A stretch of 64,000 nt of DNA from Nocardia sp. NBC_00508 (GTDB taxonomy: Bacteria > Actinomycetota > Actinomycetes > Mycobacteriales > Mycobacteriaceae), in NCBI RefSeq assembly GCF_036346875.1, contig NZ_CP107852.1:3348001-3412000 (forward strand), read 5' to 3'. Both the position numbers and the translations under genes were made by a program. Positions 27,229 to 39,438 of the stretch are shown here, in pieces. The notes beneath the pieces are model-generated. The model worked only from the letters and a program-made list of their open reading frames with translations, did no database searches and had not been told where the DNA came from. Within the stretch, counting starts at the first letter, position 1. Each line of letters opens with the position of its first letter.

Positions 27229-28397
27229 TGGCCGCCGACGCGGTGGACGAGGCCGGGCTGCGGGACCTGATCCCCGGCGTCTTGGCGGCCCTCGTCCACC
27301 GCGGGGCGGACTTCGCGACCGCCGAGGACGCCGTCCAGGACGCACTGGTCCGGGCCGTCGAGACGTGGCCGAGCCAGCGCCCCGCCGACCCCAAGGGCTG
27401 GCTGATCACCACGGCGTGGCGTCGCTTCGTCGATCTCGCCCGATCCGACACCGCGCGGCGCCGCCGCGAGCTTCGGGTCTCCGACGAGCCATCACCCGGA
27501 CCGACCGCGTCGGTGGATGAAACGCTGCAGCTCTACTTTCTGTGCGCGCACCCGAGCCTCACGCCCGCGTCGGCCGTCGCTCTGACGCTGCGGGCCGTCG
27601 GCGGCCTCACCACCCGCCAGATCGCGCAGGCCTACCTCGTGCCCGAAGCGACGATGGCCCAGCGGATCAGCCGGGCCAAACGCACCGTGGGCGACGTCCG
27701 GCTGGATCGTCCCGGAAACCTGCGCACCGTGCTTCGGGTGCTGTATCTGGTATTCAACGAGGGGTACAGCGGCGATGTCGACCTCGCCGCGGAGGCGATC
27801 CGGCTGGCCCGGCAGCTCGCCGCGACTACCGGTGACGCGGAAGCCGCGGGCCTGCTGGCCCTGTTCCTGCTCCACCACGCGAGACGACAGGCCCGCACGC
27901 GCGCCGACGGCAGCCTCGTGCCGCTGTCCGATCAGGACCGCGGTCTGTGGCGGCGCGACCTGATCGCCGAGGGCGTGGCCGTGCTTCAGGCCGCGCTGGC
28001 CCGCGACCGGCTCGGGGAGTACCAGGCGCAGGCAGCGATCGCGGCCCTGCACGCCGACGCGCAGGCAGCCGACGAAACCGACTGGGTGCAGATCGTCGAG
28101 TGGTACGACGAGCTGGTCCGTCTCACCGACAGCCCGATTGTGCGGCTCAATCGGGCCGTCGCCGTCGGTGCGGCGGACGGGCCGCAGGCGGGGCTCGCCG
28201 AACTCGCCGAACTCGACCCGGCGCTCCCGCGATACACCGCTTCGGCCGCCTACCTCCACGAGCGGGCCGGCGACCTCGCCACCGCGGCGCAGCTCTACGT
28301 GGAGGCCGCCGCGCAGGCGCAAAACCTCGCCGAGCGCAACCACCTCACGCTCCAGGCGGCCACCCTCCGCCAACGCCTCTCGGGCGAAGGCGGCTGA
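27228..28397 (+). CDS. ECF42-type sigma factor with C-terminal extension
   Basis: 389 residues from ATG 27228. Region 2 is at about 20-90 (ATAEDAVQDALVRAVETW, PKGWLITTAWRRFVD) and region 4 at about 110-170 (ALTLRAVGGLTTRQIAQAYLV, MAQRISRAKRTV). The following ~210 residues are the TPR-like helical domain typical of ECF42, ending in RNHLTLQAATLRQRL. There is no anti-sigma gene next to it. In this group the extension is thought to control activity and the DGPF genes are the targets, matching the overlapping partner here. Confidence 0.88.
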   Translation: MAADAVDEAGLRDLIPGVLAALVHRGADFATAEDAVQDALVRAVETWPSQRPADPKGWLITTAWRRFVDLARSDTARRRRELRVSDEPSPGPTASVDETLQLYFLCAHPSLTPASAVALTLRAVGGLTTRQIAQAYLVPEATMAQRISRAKRTVGDVRLDRPGNLRTVLRVLYLVFNEGYSGDVDLAAEAIRLARQLAATTGDAEAAGLLALFLLHHARRQARTRADGSLVPLSDQDRGLWRRDLIAEGVAVLQAALARDRLGEYQAQAAIAALHADAQAADETDWVQIVEWYDELVRLTDSPIVRLNRAVAVGAADGPQAGLAELAELDPALPRYTASAAYLHERAGDLATAAQLYVEAAAQAQNLAERNHLTLQAATLRQRLSGEGG

Positions 28398-28540
28398 GTG
28401 CCCCTCACGATCTCAACGCATTCCCCGCTTCGACGTGGCAGCCAGGCCGGGGAGACGGGTTCGGGGTTGGCAACTGCACCTGTGACGTGGAGTCGCCTCT
28501 CGACCTCCCCGGACAGCCGTACACGCGCACGTCCCGGAGT

Positions 28541-28568
28541 GCCGCGCACCGAAGGTCCGGTGCGCGGC
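28541..28568. terminator. Bidirectional hairpin between sigma gene and rpoB2
   Basis: Perfect 10-bp arms, GCCGCGCACC and GGTGCGCGGC, with an eight-base loop. It lies between two convergent genes (sigma ends 28397, rpoB2 ends 28585) and can serve both. Confidence 0.8.
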
Positions 28569-28584
28569 AGCTCTGGCCTGGGGA

Positions 28585-32097
<3,513 letters not shown>

Positions 32098-32635
32098 CTC
32101 GCGCCGCCCACGCGTTCGCGCGGTCGTCACGGTATCTGCTTGTCCTGTGGGCCGTATTTCACATTGCGCACCGTGCCGGACGCTGCCCGAACATGACTCG
32201 ACAACAACGGGTAGAAAAATGACACGCAGACAGTGCCACTTCTACAGTCATTTCGTATTTCGAGAGTTGGACAGCACGCGAGCCGACGCGAAGCACTAAA
32301 TTACACCCAAAATCGACCGATGTCGAGGGCACAAACAAATAGACACCCGATTTCTGGTGTCTTCCCGCATTAATAGTGACATCTCAATATGCCATTCGTC
32401 AAGTCTATTAGCGGCAATCCGCCAACGCATTCACGCCGGCGGGACCTCGAGGTACCCGGCGTGGGCGGGTGGGCTGGCCCTATCGCGTCTACGGCACGGG
32501 ACCGATCATGTTGTCGCGCTGAAGGTCTCGCCGCCGGACATGCGTGCTCTACGAATGCCGCACCGGCGCGAAGCCTTTCCCTGGTGACAGCATGGAACAG
32601 CAGATCGCCGCAGCGAAGCCAGCGGGCGCGAGCTG
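32098..32635. other. Long intergenic region upstream of rpoB2
   Basis: 538 bases between the rpoB2 start and the end of the PapA-like gene. Bases ~32200-32400 are notably A+T-rich for this genome and must contain the rpoB2 promoter. I see no coding sequence with family resemblance on either strand and no match to the rifampicin-associated element known from other actinobacteria. A minus-strand terminator is annotated separately. Confidence 0.5.
32330..32362 (-). terminator. Hairpin with U-rich tail (minus strand)
   Basis: AGACACC (32341-32347) and GGTGTCT (32356-32362) pair across eight bases. Read on the minus strand the stem is followed by ATTTGTTTGTG, a U-rich tail. It would end transcription from the PapA-like gene, about 270 bases past its stop, before rpoB2. 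Confidence 0.65.
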
Positions 32636-33871
32636 TCAGGCGAGTGCGGAACGGAGGTGGCGCTCGAGCACTTCGATGCGGTGGCGTTGGAGGTCGGCGA
32701 ATTCCGGTGGGTGGTGGATCTCTACGCTCAGGCGGCCCGCGAAGGTGCTGATGACGCAGGTGCCGCCGCCTGGTTGTTGCGGGCGTCGGCCGGTCAGGTC
32801 CGGTTTCGCGAGCATGGTGGAGTGGAAGTCGTCGATGCGCAGGGCGTCCTGCTCCGGTAGCTGTGGGATGGTGCCCCAGTTGGTCGCGATCACCACGCCG
32901 GGGAGCGCCGGAGGGGGTGCGGCAGCCATGTCGGGGATGCTCAACGGAGTCCGTTGCACGATGCCTGCGGTCAAACCCGCATGCAGGGCTTCGCTGATGC
33001 CACGGGCCAAGTCGACCAGCGTCACATCGGCTTCGGGGGACAGGTAATTGGCGAAGCCGAGGACGTTCGTCCCCTCGGTGGCGTCGACTTCGGGGCTCAT
33101 CCTGGTTCGCAGGTCGACGGAGTACAGGTAGAGCAATCCGCTCAGCGGTAGTTCGCGGATCTCGGCCTCGGTCCGCAGCAGTGCCGCCGACACCAGGCCG
33201 TGCACCGTGACGTTCTCCCGATGGCCGAGCTCGACCAGCGCCGCGGTCTCGTCTCGGCCGAACCGGGAACGGGTCGTGTGCAGCACGGGGTACTCGTCGT
33301 CGCGCGGCTGCGAAACCGGCGGCGCAGCGGTCGATTCGCCAGCGGGCGGCCCTCCGGGCAGTGCCATCTTCTCGATGCCCCGCGCCGCGAGCAGCTGCTC
33401 CACAGGCTCGGGGAACGTGTGCACCGGCAGGTCGAGCGAGCGCCCGGCGGCCGCGTCCCGGTACGCGGCCCACAGCGCGGTGACCACGGCGAAAGCGTGA
33501 TAGGCATCCGCGATGCTGTGGTGGATCATGAGCGTGACGCCGGCGGTATCGCCTGCTCGCACCACGCACAATGCGCAAACGCCCACGCGCTGATCGAACT
33601 TCGCGTCGGTGAGCGGGATTTCGGGGTCCGCGTCGGCGACGAAGATCTCGGGGGTGGCCTCCGAGACAGCGAACGTGTGCCCGCCCCCTTCAGCCAGCTC
33701 GATGCGGGCGCGCAGAATCGGATGCGCGCGGGCGACGGCTTCGAAAGCGGCCGTCAGAGCCGCCAGGTCCAACGGGCCTGATACCCGCGCCGAATAACCG
33801 ATGAAGACCTCGCCTGCGGCGAACATTTCTTCGCTCGGGGCAAGCCGGCGGATCACGTCGACCACGATCAT
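32636..33871 (-). CDS. PapA-type condensation-domain acyltransferase
   Basis: 411 residues. The condensation-domain active site is IHHSIADAYH (His117, His118, Asp122, the HHxxxD motif), and a C-terminal half has NVLGFANYLSP and VVIATNWGT, resembling PapA5-like transferases of mycobacteria that move polyketide acyl chains onto alcohols. There is no carrier domain. It is a single-gene unit with an upstream region shared divergently with the EamA exporter. The acceptor and donor are not deducible; the modular PKS of this window is 25 kb away and may be unrelated. Confidence 0.75.
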   Translation of the reverse strand: MIVVDVIRRLAPSEEMFAAGEVFIGYSARVSGPLDLAALTAAFEAVARAHPILRARIELAEGGGHTFAVSEATPEIFVADADPEIPLTDAKFDQRVGVCALCVVRAGDTAGVTLMIHHSIADAYHAFAVVTALWAAYRDAAAGRSLDLPVHTFPEPVEQLLAARGIEKMALPGGPPAGESTAAPPVSQPRDDEYPVLHTTRSRFGRDETAALVELGHRENVTVHGLVSAALLRTEAEIRELPLSGLLYLYSVDLRTRMSPEVDATEGTNVLGFANYLSPEADVTLVDLARGISEALHAGLTAGIVQRTPLSIPDMAAAPPPALPGVVIATNWGTIPQLPEQDALRIDDFHSTMLAKPDLTGRRPQQPGGGTCVISTFAGRLSVEIHHPPEFADLQRHRIEVLERHLRSALA

Positions 33872-34106
33872 GCATTCCCTTCGCTCTCGGCGAGACTAGC
33901 TCGAAGACGGTTGTCCGCGGAGACCATTCGGGAAAATCGGGCGAAGAGGACAGCCGGACCAGCGGAAACCGGCCATGCCACAACCGGAGAACTGGACCTG
34001 TCGGATGATCGGATCATTTGTTTAAGCTCCGAGAGGTCGAAAGCGAGCGGAGCATGTCAACAACCCATCTGATCCTCGTCCCTCGGAGCCGATCGGTGGT
34101 CGCGCG

Positions 34107-35021
34107 ATGACGCGACGCGGGTGGGCACTGTTCCTGGCGATGGGCGTGATCTGGGGTGTGCCGTACGCGATGATCCGGATCGCGGTGGAGGACCTCGATC
34201 CGATCGTGGTCGCGTTCGGGCGCACGCTGATCGGCGGTCTGCTGCTACTGCCGATCGCGCTGTACCGCGATGCATTGGCTCCGGTGTTCCGGCGATGGCG
34301 GCCGCTGTTGCTCTACACCTTGGTGGAGATCACCGGTCCGTGGTTCCTGATCGGGTACGCCGAGACCACGCTGAACAGCTCGACCGTCGGACTGCTGATC
34401 GCCGCGGTTCCGCTGATCGCCGTCGTGATCGTGACCAAGCTCGGCCACGATCGGTTCGATGCGCGCCGGGTAACCGGCTTGCTCGTGGGATTCGCGGGTG
34501 TCGCCGCACTGGTCGGCCTGGACATCGACCTGGGGAATCCGGCGGCCATCGGCGCGATCGGCCTGACCACGATCGGGTACGCGATCGGCCCGATCATCAT
34601 CAACCGCGCGCTCGCCGACCTTCCTCCGCTCGGTGTGGTCACCGGCTCGCTGCTGCTGGCCGCGGCGATCTACGCCCCGCTGGCGGGCTGGCTGTGGCCA
34701 GCGCACCTCACGGCCGATTCGGCGTGGTCGGTGCTCGGCCTGGCGGTGATCTGCACGGCCGTGGCGTTCCTGTTCTTCTTCGCACTGATCTCCGAAGTCG
34801 GTCCCGCACGCGCCACGGTGATCACCTACATCAATCCGGCGGTGGCGATCCTGCTCGGCGTGACGGCCCTGAACGAGCCGCTGACCGCGGGCATGGCGAT
34901 CGGCTTCCCGCTGGTCATCCTCGGCTCGATTCTCGGCACCGCGCGCAGCCGGGACCAGACGTCCGGCGGCGTGCCCACGCCGGCCGCGCCGGAGGCGGTC
35001 GCCCCACTACCTGAGAGGTAA
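34107..35021 (+). CDS. EamA/DMT-superfamily transporter
   Basis: 304 residues with ten predicted membrane segments arranged as two EamA repeats (first: GWALFLAMGVIWGVPYAMIR; second: GAIGLTTIGYAIGPIIINRA, and YINPAVAILLGVTALNEPL). This is a typical drug/metabolite exporter of the cytoplasmic membrane. The C-terminal ~25 residues are proline/alanine-rich and cytoplasmic. The start is ATG 34107. It is divergent from the PapA-like gene, which suggests but does not prove that it exports its product. Confidence 0.85.
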   Translation: MTRRGWALFLAMGVIWGVPYAMIRIAVEDLDPIVVAFGRTLIGGLLLLPIALYRDALAPVFRRWRPLLLYTLVEITGPWFLIGYAETTLNSSTVGLLIAAVPLIAVVIVTKLGHDRFDARRVTGLLVGFAGVAALVGLDIDLGNPAAIGAIGLTTIGYAIGPIIINRALADLPPLGVVTGSLLLAAAIYAPLAGWLWPAHLTADSAWSVLGLAVICTAVAFLFFFALISEVGPARATVITYINPAVAILLGVTALNEPLTAGMAIGFPLVILGSILGTARSRDQTSGGVPTPAAPEAVAPLPER

Positions 35022-35098
35022 TCGCGCTGCGGCGCGCCGCTGCCGAGAATGAGAGCGCGCCGCACAACCACGCGGTGTCGCTGAGAAAGGACCCGTCG

Positions 35099-35536
35099 TT
35101 GTCGGTCACGAAACCGACCACCCGTGCGGTGGTCGAAGAACTATTGCGCCGGATCGGTTCCGGCGATCCGGAGTCGGTCGCCGAGTTGTACGCCGAGCAC
35201 GCGGATTGGCGCCTGAGTTGGCCCGAGGCCGAACACGGCCGCGCAGCGACACCTTGGATCCGGCACCGGTCGACCCGTGCCGACGCGGCGGCGCATTTCC
35301 GCTCGATCGCCGAACATCATGTGCCAGATGAGGTTGCCACACGCGTGGATCGTGTACTCGTCGACGGCGATGCCGCCGTGGTGCTCGGGGAGATTCGCCA
35401 GACCGCACGCCCGACCGGTCGCGCCTACCGCGCTCGCTTCGCGCTGCATCTCACCGTGGAGGACGGACTGATCACCCGGCACCACGTCTACGAGGACAGT
35501 CTGGCCGTCGCTCAGGCGTTCGATCCGACGGCGTAA
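35099..35536 (+). CDS. SnoaL/NTF2-like protein
   Basis: 145 residues from TTG 35099, chosen because AAAGGA lies seven bases upstream; the frame is open to GTG 35075. It has an NTF2-like alpha+beta cone: VVEELLRRIGSGDPESVAELYAEHADW, DRVLVDGDAAVVLGEIRQT and ALHLTVEDGLITRHHVYEDSLAVAQAF. Members include ketosteroid-isomerase-like enzymes and small-ligand binders. The reaction cannot be read. It is followed by a methyltransferase gene 13 bases on. Confidence 0.78.
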   Translation: MSVTKPTTRAVVEELLRRIGSGDPESVAELYAEHADWRLSWPEAEHGRAATPWIRHRSTRADAAAHFRSIAEHHVPDEVATRVDRVLVDGDAAVVLGEIRQTARPTGRAYRARFALHLTVEDGLITRHHVYEDSLAVAQAFDPTA

Positions 35537-35549
35537 TACGCTGTTGAGA

Positions 35550-36215
35550 ATGCCCGACTCGACCGAAGACTTCCCAGGCGAATTCACCGATGTCGCCGCC
35601 ACACGCAACGCCTACGACGAGGTCGCCGACCTCTATGCCGACATCTTCAGACACCAGCTCGATGGCCAGCCGCTGGACCGGGCGATGCTCGCCGTGTTCG
35701 CGGAATTGGTGGCGGACAACGCTTCCGGGCCGGTCGCGGATCTCGGTTGCGGGCCGGGACGGGTGACCGCGCATCTAGCTACGCTGGGCGCACAAGTGTT
35801 CGGCATCGATCTCTCGCCGCGAATGATCGCGCTCGCGCGGGCGGAATTTCCACACCTCTCCTTCGACCAAGGTTCCTTGGAACGGCTACCGATCGGCAAT
35901 GAGGAACTCGGCGGGATCGTCGCCTGGTATTCCTTGATCCACATCCCGCCTGATCGCATACCGCAGGTGTTGGACGAGTTCTATCGGGTACTCGCGGACA
36001 AAGGCCACGTGCTGCTGGCGTTCCAAACTGCCGATCTGTCCGATGCGGTGGAAGCCTTCGATCACAAGGTGACTCGTGCCTATCGATGGGCGCCCAAACG
36101 GCTCGCGCGTCTGCTCACCGACGCCGGGTTCACCGTGAACGCCCGTATGGTGCGCGAGCCGGGGGCCGACGAACGGTTCGGACAGGCCTATCTGCTGGCC
36201 TCGAAGGTTCGGTGA
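35550..36215 (+). CDS. Class I SAM-dependent methyltransferase
   Basis: 221 residues from ATG 35550. Motif I is VADLGCGPGRVTAHL (about 62-76), followed by the acidic VFGIDLSPRMIALA, motif IV-like GIVAWYSLIHIP, and a C-terminal FQTADLSDAV. This is the methyltransferase_11/25 type with an N-terminal helical cap. The substrate is unknown. It probably forms a unit with the SnoaL-like gene before it. Confidence 0.85.
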   Translation: MPDSTEDFPGEFTDVAATRNAYDEVADLYADIFRHQLDGQPLDRAMLAVFAELVADNASGPVADLGCGPGRVTAHLATLGAQVFGIDLSPRMIALARAEFPHLSFDQGSLERLPIGNEELGGIVAWYSLIHIPPDRIPQVLDEFYRVLADKGHVLLAFQTADLSDAVEAFDHKVTRAYRWAPKRLARLLTDAGFTVNARMVREPGADERFGQAYLLASKVR

Positions 36216-36351
36216 TTCGCCGAACGCGGCGGGTCCGGTGCGGGTAAGTTGATCGTGTCGCGACGGTTTCATGGGCTGCGCGGGCCCGCCGACAACGTGG
36301 TCGATCGGAAGTCACAAAACTTTTCACCACTGTCGTCAGGGGGCGACCGTC

Positions 36352-37689
36352 ATGGAATTCATCGCACCGGTCGATGCGGTATTTCTGCTCGCCGAGTCCC
36401 GCGAGCAGCCGATGCACGTCGGATCGCTGCAACTGTTCGAGCCGCCCGAAGACGCCGGCGCCGACTTCGCCGCGCACACACATGAAAAACTCTTACGCTG
36501 CACCGACATAGATCCGACCTTCCGCAAGCATCCCGCAACAATGCTCGGGTCACCGCAACTGGCCTGGACATATGCCGAGGACATCGAACTGGACTATCAC
36601 GTGCGGCGGCTGGCCGTGCCGGGTCCCGGACGGATGGACCAACTCGTCGAGCTGGCCTCCGGACTGCACAGCAGCCTGCTCGACCGGCATCGCCCACTCT
36701 GGGAGATCCATCTGATCGAGGGTCTCGCCGACGGTCGGTTCGCGCTGTATTCGAAGATGCACCACGCGTTGATCGACGGCGTTTCGGCACAACGTCTTCT
36801 GCGGCGCACCTTGACCAGCGACCCGTCCTGCACCGCGGCGCCGGTGCCGTGGCATCTGCCCCGGGCACGGCGCAGGGCGGAGCCGTCCGGAGTGCGCGCC
36901 ACTACGCGAAACCTGCTGTCGGCGGCGACTTCCGGCGCATCGCTGCTGCGCGCCGCCCGCGATGCCATGCTGCGACAGCAGCCTTTCGCGGCGCCGCGCA
37001 CCATGTTCAACGTGCCGATCGGCGGTGCGCGCCGATCGGTGGTCCGGTCCTGGCCGTTGGAGCGGCTGCAGCAAGTCAAGAAAGCGACCGGTGCGACGCT
37101 CAACGATGTCGTGCTCGCCATGTCGGCGGGCGCGCTGCGCGGCTATCTGCTGGAACGAGACGCCTTGCCCGACAAGCCGTTGATCGCGATGGTGCCGGTG
37201 TCGCTGCGTTCCGATGACGACAACGAGACCAATGGGGTGAAAGTCGGCGCGGCGCTGTGCAACCTCGCCACCGATCTCGCCGATCCGCTGGAGCGGCTGC
37301 GCGTGGTCAGCGCGTCGATGCACGACAGCAAAGAGGTCTACCGCGCGCTGTCGTGCAACCAGACGATGGCGCTGTCGGCATTGATGCTCAGTCCACTGGC
37401 CCTCAATCTCGTGCCCGCGCTCATTCCGTGGACCAATCCGACGTTCAATATCGTCATTTCGAACGTGCCGGGCCCGCGCGAACCCATGTACTGGAACGGT
37501 GCGCGTCTCGATGCCAGTTATCCGCTGTCGATCCCGTTCGACGGGCAGGCGGTGAACATCACGCTGACCTCCAACGCGGGCAATCTCGATTTCGGCCTGG
37601 TCGGCTGCCGCCGCAGCGTGCCACACATGCCCCGGCTGCTCGATCACCTGGAGGACTCCCTCGCCGAGTTGGAGCGGGCCGCGGCCTGA
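36352..37689 (+). CDS. Wax ester synthase / diacylglycerol acyltransferase (WS/DGAT)
   Basis: 445 residues from ATG 36352, with AGGGGG upstream. The catalytic HHxxxDG motif is MHHALIDGV (His137, His138, Asp142, Gly143). Other family marks are PLWEIHLIEGL, TLNDVVLAMSAGALR, NIVISNVPGPREPMYWNGA (split as NIVISNVPGPREP and MYWNGA) and a C-terminal LDFGLVGCRRSVPHM. The enzyme esterifies acyl-CoA with diacylglycerol or a fatty alcohol at the lipid body or membrane, making triacylglycerol or wax ester, a major storage product of nocardiae and mycobacteria. It precedes the nitronate monooxygenase gene and its KstR-like sites. Confidence 0.92.
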   Translation: MEFIAPVDAVFLLAESREQPMHVGSLQLFEPPEDAGADFAAHTHEKLLRCTDIDPTFRKHPATMLGSPQLAWTYAEDIELDYHVRRLAVPGPGRMDQLVELASGLHSSLLDRHRPLWEIHLIEGLADGRFALYSKMHHALIDGVSAQRLLRRTLTSDPSCTAAPVPWHLPRARRRAEPSGVRATTRNLLSAATSGASLLRAARDAMLRQQPFAAPRTMFNVPIGGARRSVVRSWPLERLQQVKKATGATLNDVVLAMSAGALRGYLLERDALPDKPLIAMVPVSLRSDDDNETNGVKVGAALCNLATDLADPLERLRVVSASMHDSKEVYRALSCNQTMALSALMLSPLALNLVPALIPWTNPTFNIVISNVPGPREPMYWNGARLDASYPLSIPFDGQAVNITLTSNAGNLDFGLVGCRRSVPHMPRLLDHLEDSLAELERAAA

Positions 37690-37717
37690 CACCGCGGCGG
37701 GGACTCCCTCGGAAAAC

Positions 37718-37731
37718 TAGAACGTGTTACT
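37718..37731. promoter_or_regulatory. KstR-like operator, site 1
   Basis: TAGAACGTGTTACT matches TnnAACnnGTTnnA at all but the last position. KstR-family TetR repressors bind this motif to control sterol and fatty-acid breakdown genes in related bacteria. It lies 180 bases before the nitronate monooxygenase. Confidence 0.5.
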
Positions 37732-37843
37732 GTCGATGCATGGTGCGCGGGCCAGTCGCGGACGCCGCAGCGGCTTTACGGCGATATCTGCAGCTTGCGG
37801 CGGAATCTACGTGCAGCTGGCCCGCCGCACCGTGCGCTGAATA

Positions 37844-37857
37844 TGCAACTCGTTCTA
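37844..37857. promoter_or_regulatory. KstR-like operator, site 2
   Basis: TGCAACTCGTTCTA is an exact match to TnnAACnnGTTnnA, 53 bases before the nitronate monooxygenase start. The flanking CGTTCTAG also mirrors the CTAGAACG of site 1. Confidence 0.55.
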
Positions 37858-37910
37858 GTAGACCTGCGCCGCACCGTTCGCGGCGGAGCAGTTAGGGAGA
37901 CCAGCACGCC

Positions 37911-39035
37911 ATGCGTACCGAAATCTGCGAACGGCTCGGGATCGAATTCCCCATCTTCGCGTTCACCCACTGCCGCGACGTGGCGGCCGCGGTCAGCAAC
38001 GCCGGCGGACTCGGTGTGCTCGGTGCGGTCGGGTTCACCGCCGAGCAGCTGGAGGTCGAGCTGGCTTGGCTCGACGAGCACGTGCATGGCGTCTACGGCG
38101 TCGATCTGGTGATTCCGTCCAAGTACGAGGGCAAGGGGATCGATGGCCTCACCCCCGAGCAGTTGGAAGCGAAACTGGCCGAATTGGTCCCGCAGGGTCA
38201 TCGCGACTTCGCCGAGAAGATCCTCGCCGACCATGGCGTCCCCGAGTTGCCCGAGAATGAGCACCACAACCAGCTGCTCGGCTGGACCGCAACCACCGCG
38301 GGCCCGCAGGTGGAGGTGATTCTGCGGCATCCGAAGGCGAAGCTGGTCGCCAACGCACTCGGCACCCCGCCCGAGGAGGTCGTCAAGCAGGTGCAGGAGT
38401 CCGGCAGGCTGATCGGCGCGCTGTGCGGTTCGGTCAAGCACGCGCTCAACCACAAGCGGGCGGGCCTGGACTTCGTGGTCTGCCAGGGCACCGAAGGCGG
38501 CGGCCACTGCGGTGAGGTCTCCTCGCTGGTGCTGTGGCCGCAGGTGATCGATGCGGTCGGCGATCTGCCGGTGCTGGCCGCGGGCGGCATCGGCAATGGC
38601 CGCCAGGTGGCCGCGGCGATGGCGATGGGCGCTGCGGGCGCGTGGACCGGCTCGCTGTGGCTGACCGTCGAGGAGGCCAACGTGCCGCCCGCGCAGATGC
38701 AGACCTACATCGAGGCCACCAGCCACGACACCGTGCGGTCGCGCGCCTGGACCGGCAAACCCGCCCGCATGCTGCGCAACGACTGGACCGAGGCGTGGGA
38801 GCGGGCCGAGACGCCGGACCCGCTGCCGATGCCGCTGCAGATGATGGTCGCCCTGGACGGCGTGAAGCGCGGCCATCGCTACCCGGAGGCGGCCAAGGAC
38901 GTCAACTTCAACCCGGTCGGTCAGATCGTCGGCATGATGAACCGGGTGGAGCGCTCCGCCGACGTGGTGAACCGGCTGATCGAGGAGTACGTGGAGGCGT
39001 GCGAACGTCTCAACAAGCTCAACGGGGGGATCTGA
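37911..39035 (+). CDS. Nitronate monooxygenase-family flavoenzyme
   Basis: 374 residues from ATG 37911 with TTAGGGAGA upstream. It has the FMN-binding TIM barrel of the 2-nitropropane dioxygenase family: EFPIFAFTHCRDVAAAVSNAGG at the start (written in two parts, EFPIFAFTHC and RDVAAAVSNAGG), GTEGGGHCGEV, and LAAGGIGNGRQVAAAMAMGA near residue 225. The family oxidises nitronates or acts as FMN-dependent enoyl reductases. Two KstR-like operators sit upstream, so it may take part in sterol or lipid catabolism, as some relatives do. Confidence 0.88.
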   Translation: MRTEICERLGIEFPIFAFTHCRDVAAAVSNAGGLGVLGAVGFTAEQLEVELAWLDEHVHGVYGVDLVIPSKYEGKGIDGLTPEQLEAKLAELVPQGHRDFAEKILADHGVPELPENEHHNQLLGWTATTAGPQVEVILRHPKAKLVANALGTPPEEVVKQVQESGRLIGALCGSVKHALNHKRAGLDFVVCQGTEGGGHCGEVSSLVLWPQVIDAVGDLPVLAAGGIGNGRQVAAAMAMGAAGAWTGSLWLTVEEANVPPAQMQTYIEATSHDTVRSRAWTGKPARMLRNDWTEAWERAETPDPLPMPLQMMVALDGVKRGHRYPEAAKDVNFNPVGQIVGMMNRVERSADVVNRLIEEYVEACERLNKLNGGI

Positions 39036-39438
39036 GTCGTCCGAAGGCATTGCCCGGAGGAGATCAGGTCGGCGATGCCCGCAGTACGGCCGCGCGGCAT
39101 CCCGCCCGGTCGGGTCCCGCAACACGGACGCATGGACGATATCCGCGCCGCCAACGGCAGGCCGCAAGGCGGCGAGTTGATCCAGCTCGCGGCGCGCCGG
39201 GCATCGCGATCGTGCTGCGCCGAGCGGGGATTCGCGACGATCTGAATCGGACCTCGGACCGTGGCCCGTTGCCTGCGCGACCTCGGCGGACACGCTACTT
39301 CGACGACCCAATGTCTGAGACATACATGCGGACTACCCCGGCTGCATGGCAGCCTGTTCAGGCTCAGCCGACGGTATTCGCTCGGAGCGTTGCCCATTCG
39401 CGTCCCAGACGCGTTGTGCAGCGTACGAGAGACAGTAG
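39036..39438. other. Intergenic region without a supported gene
   Basis: 403 bases between the convergent nitronate monooxygenase and GntR genes. A short open frame at 39077 has AGGAG upstream but no recognisable product. A perfect 13-base palindrome, ATGTCTGAGACAT (39311-39323), stands alone and could be an operator. Otherwise I see nothing. Confidence 0.5.

Noticed and set aside
32389..32751. A short plus-strand gene in the rpoB2 upstream region
   Set aside because: No ribosome site or family resemblance, and it overlaps the end of the PapA-like gene on the other strand.
39077..39245. A small gene after the nitronate monooxygenase
   Set aside because: AGGAG is present upstream, but spacing is long and the 56-residue product shows no conserved pattern.
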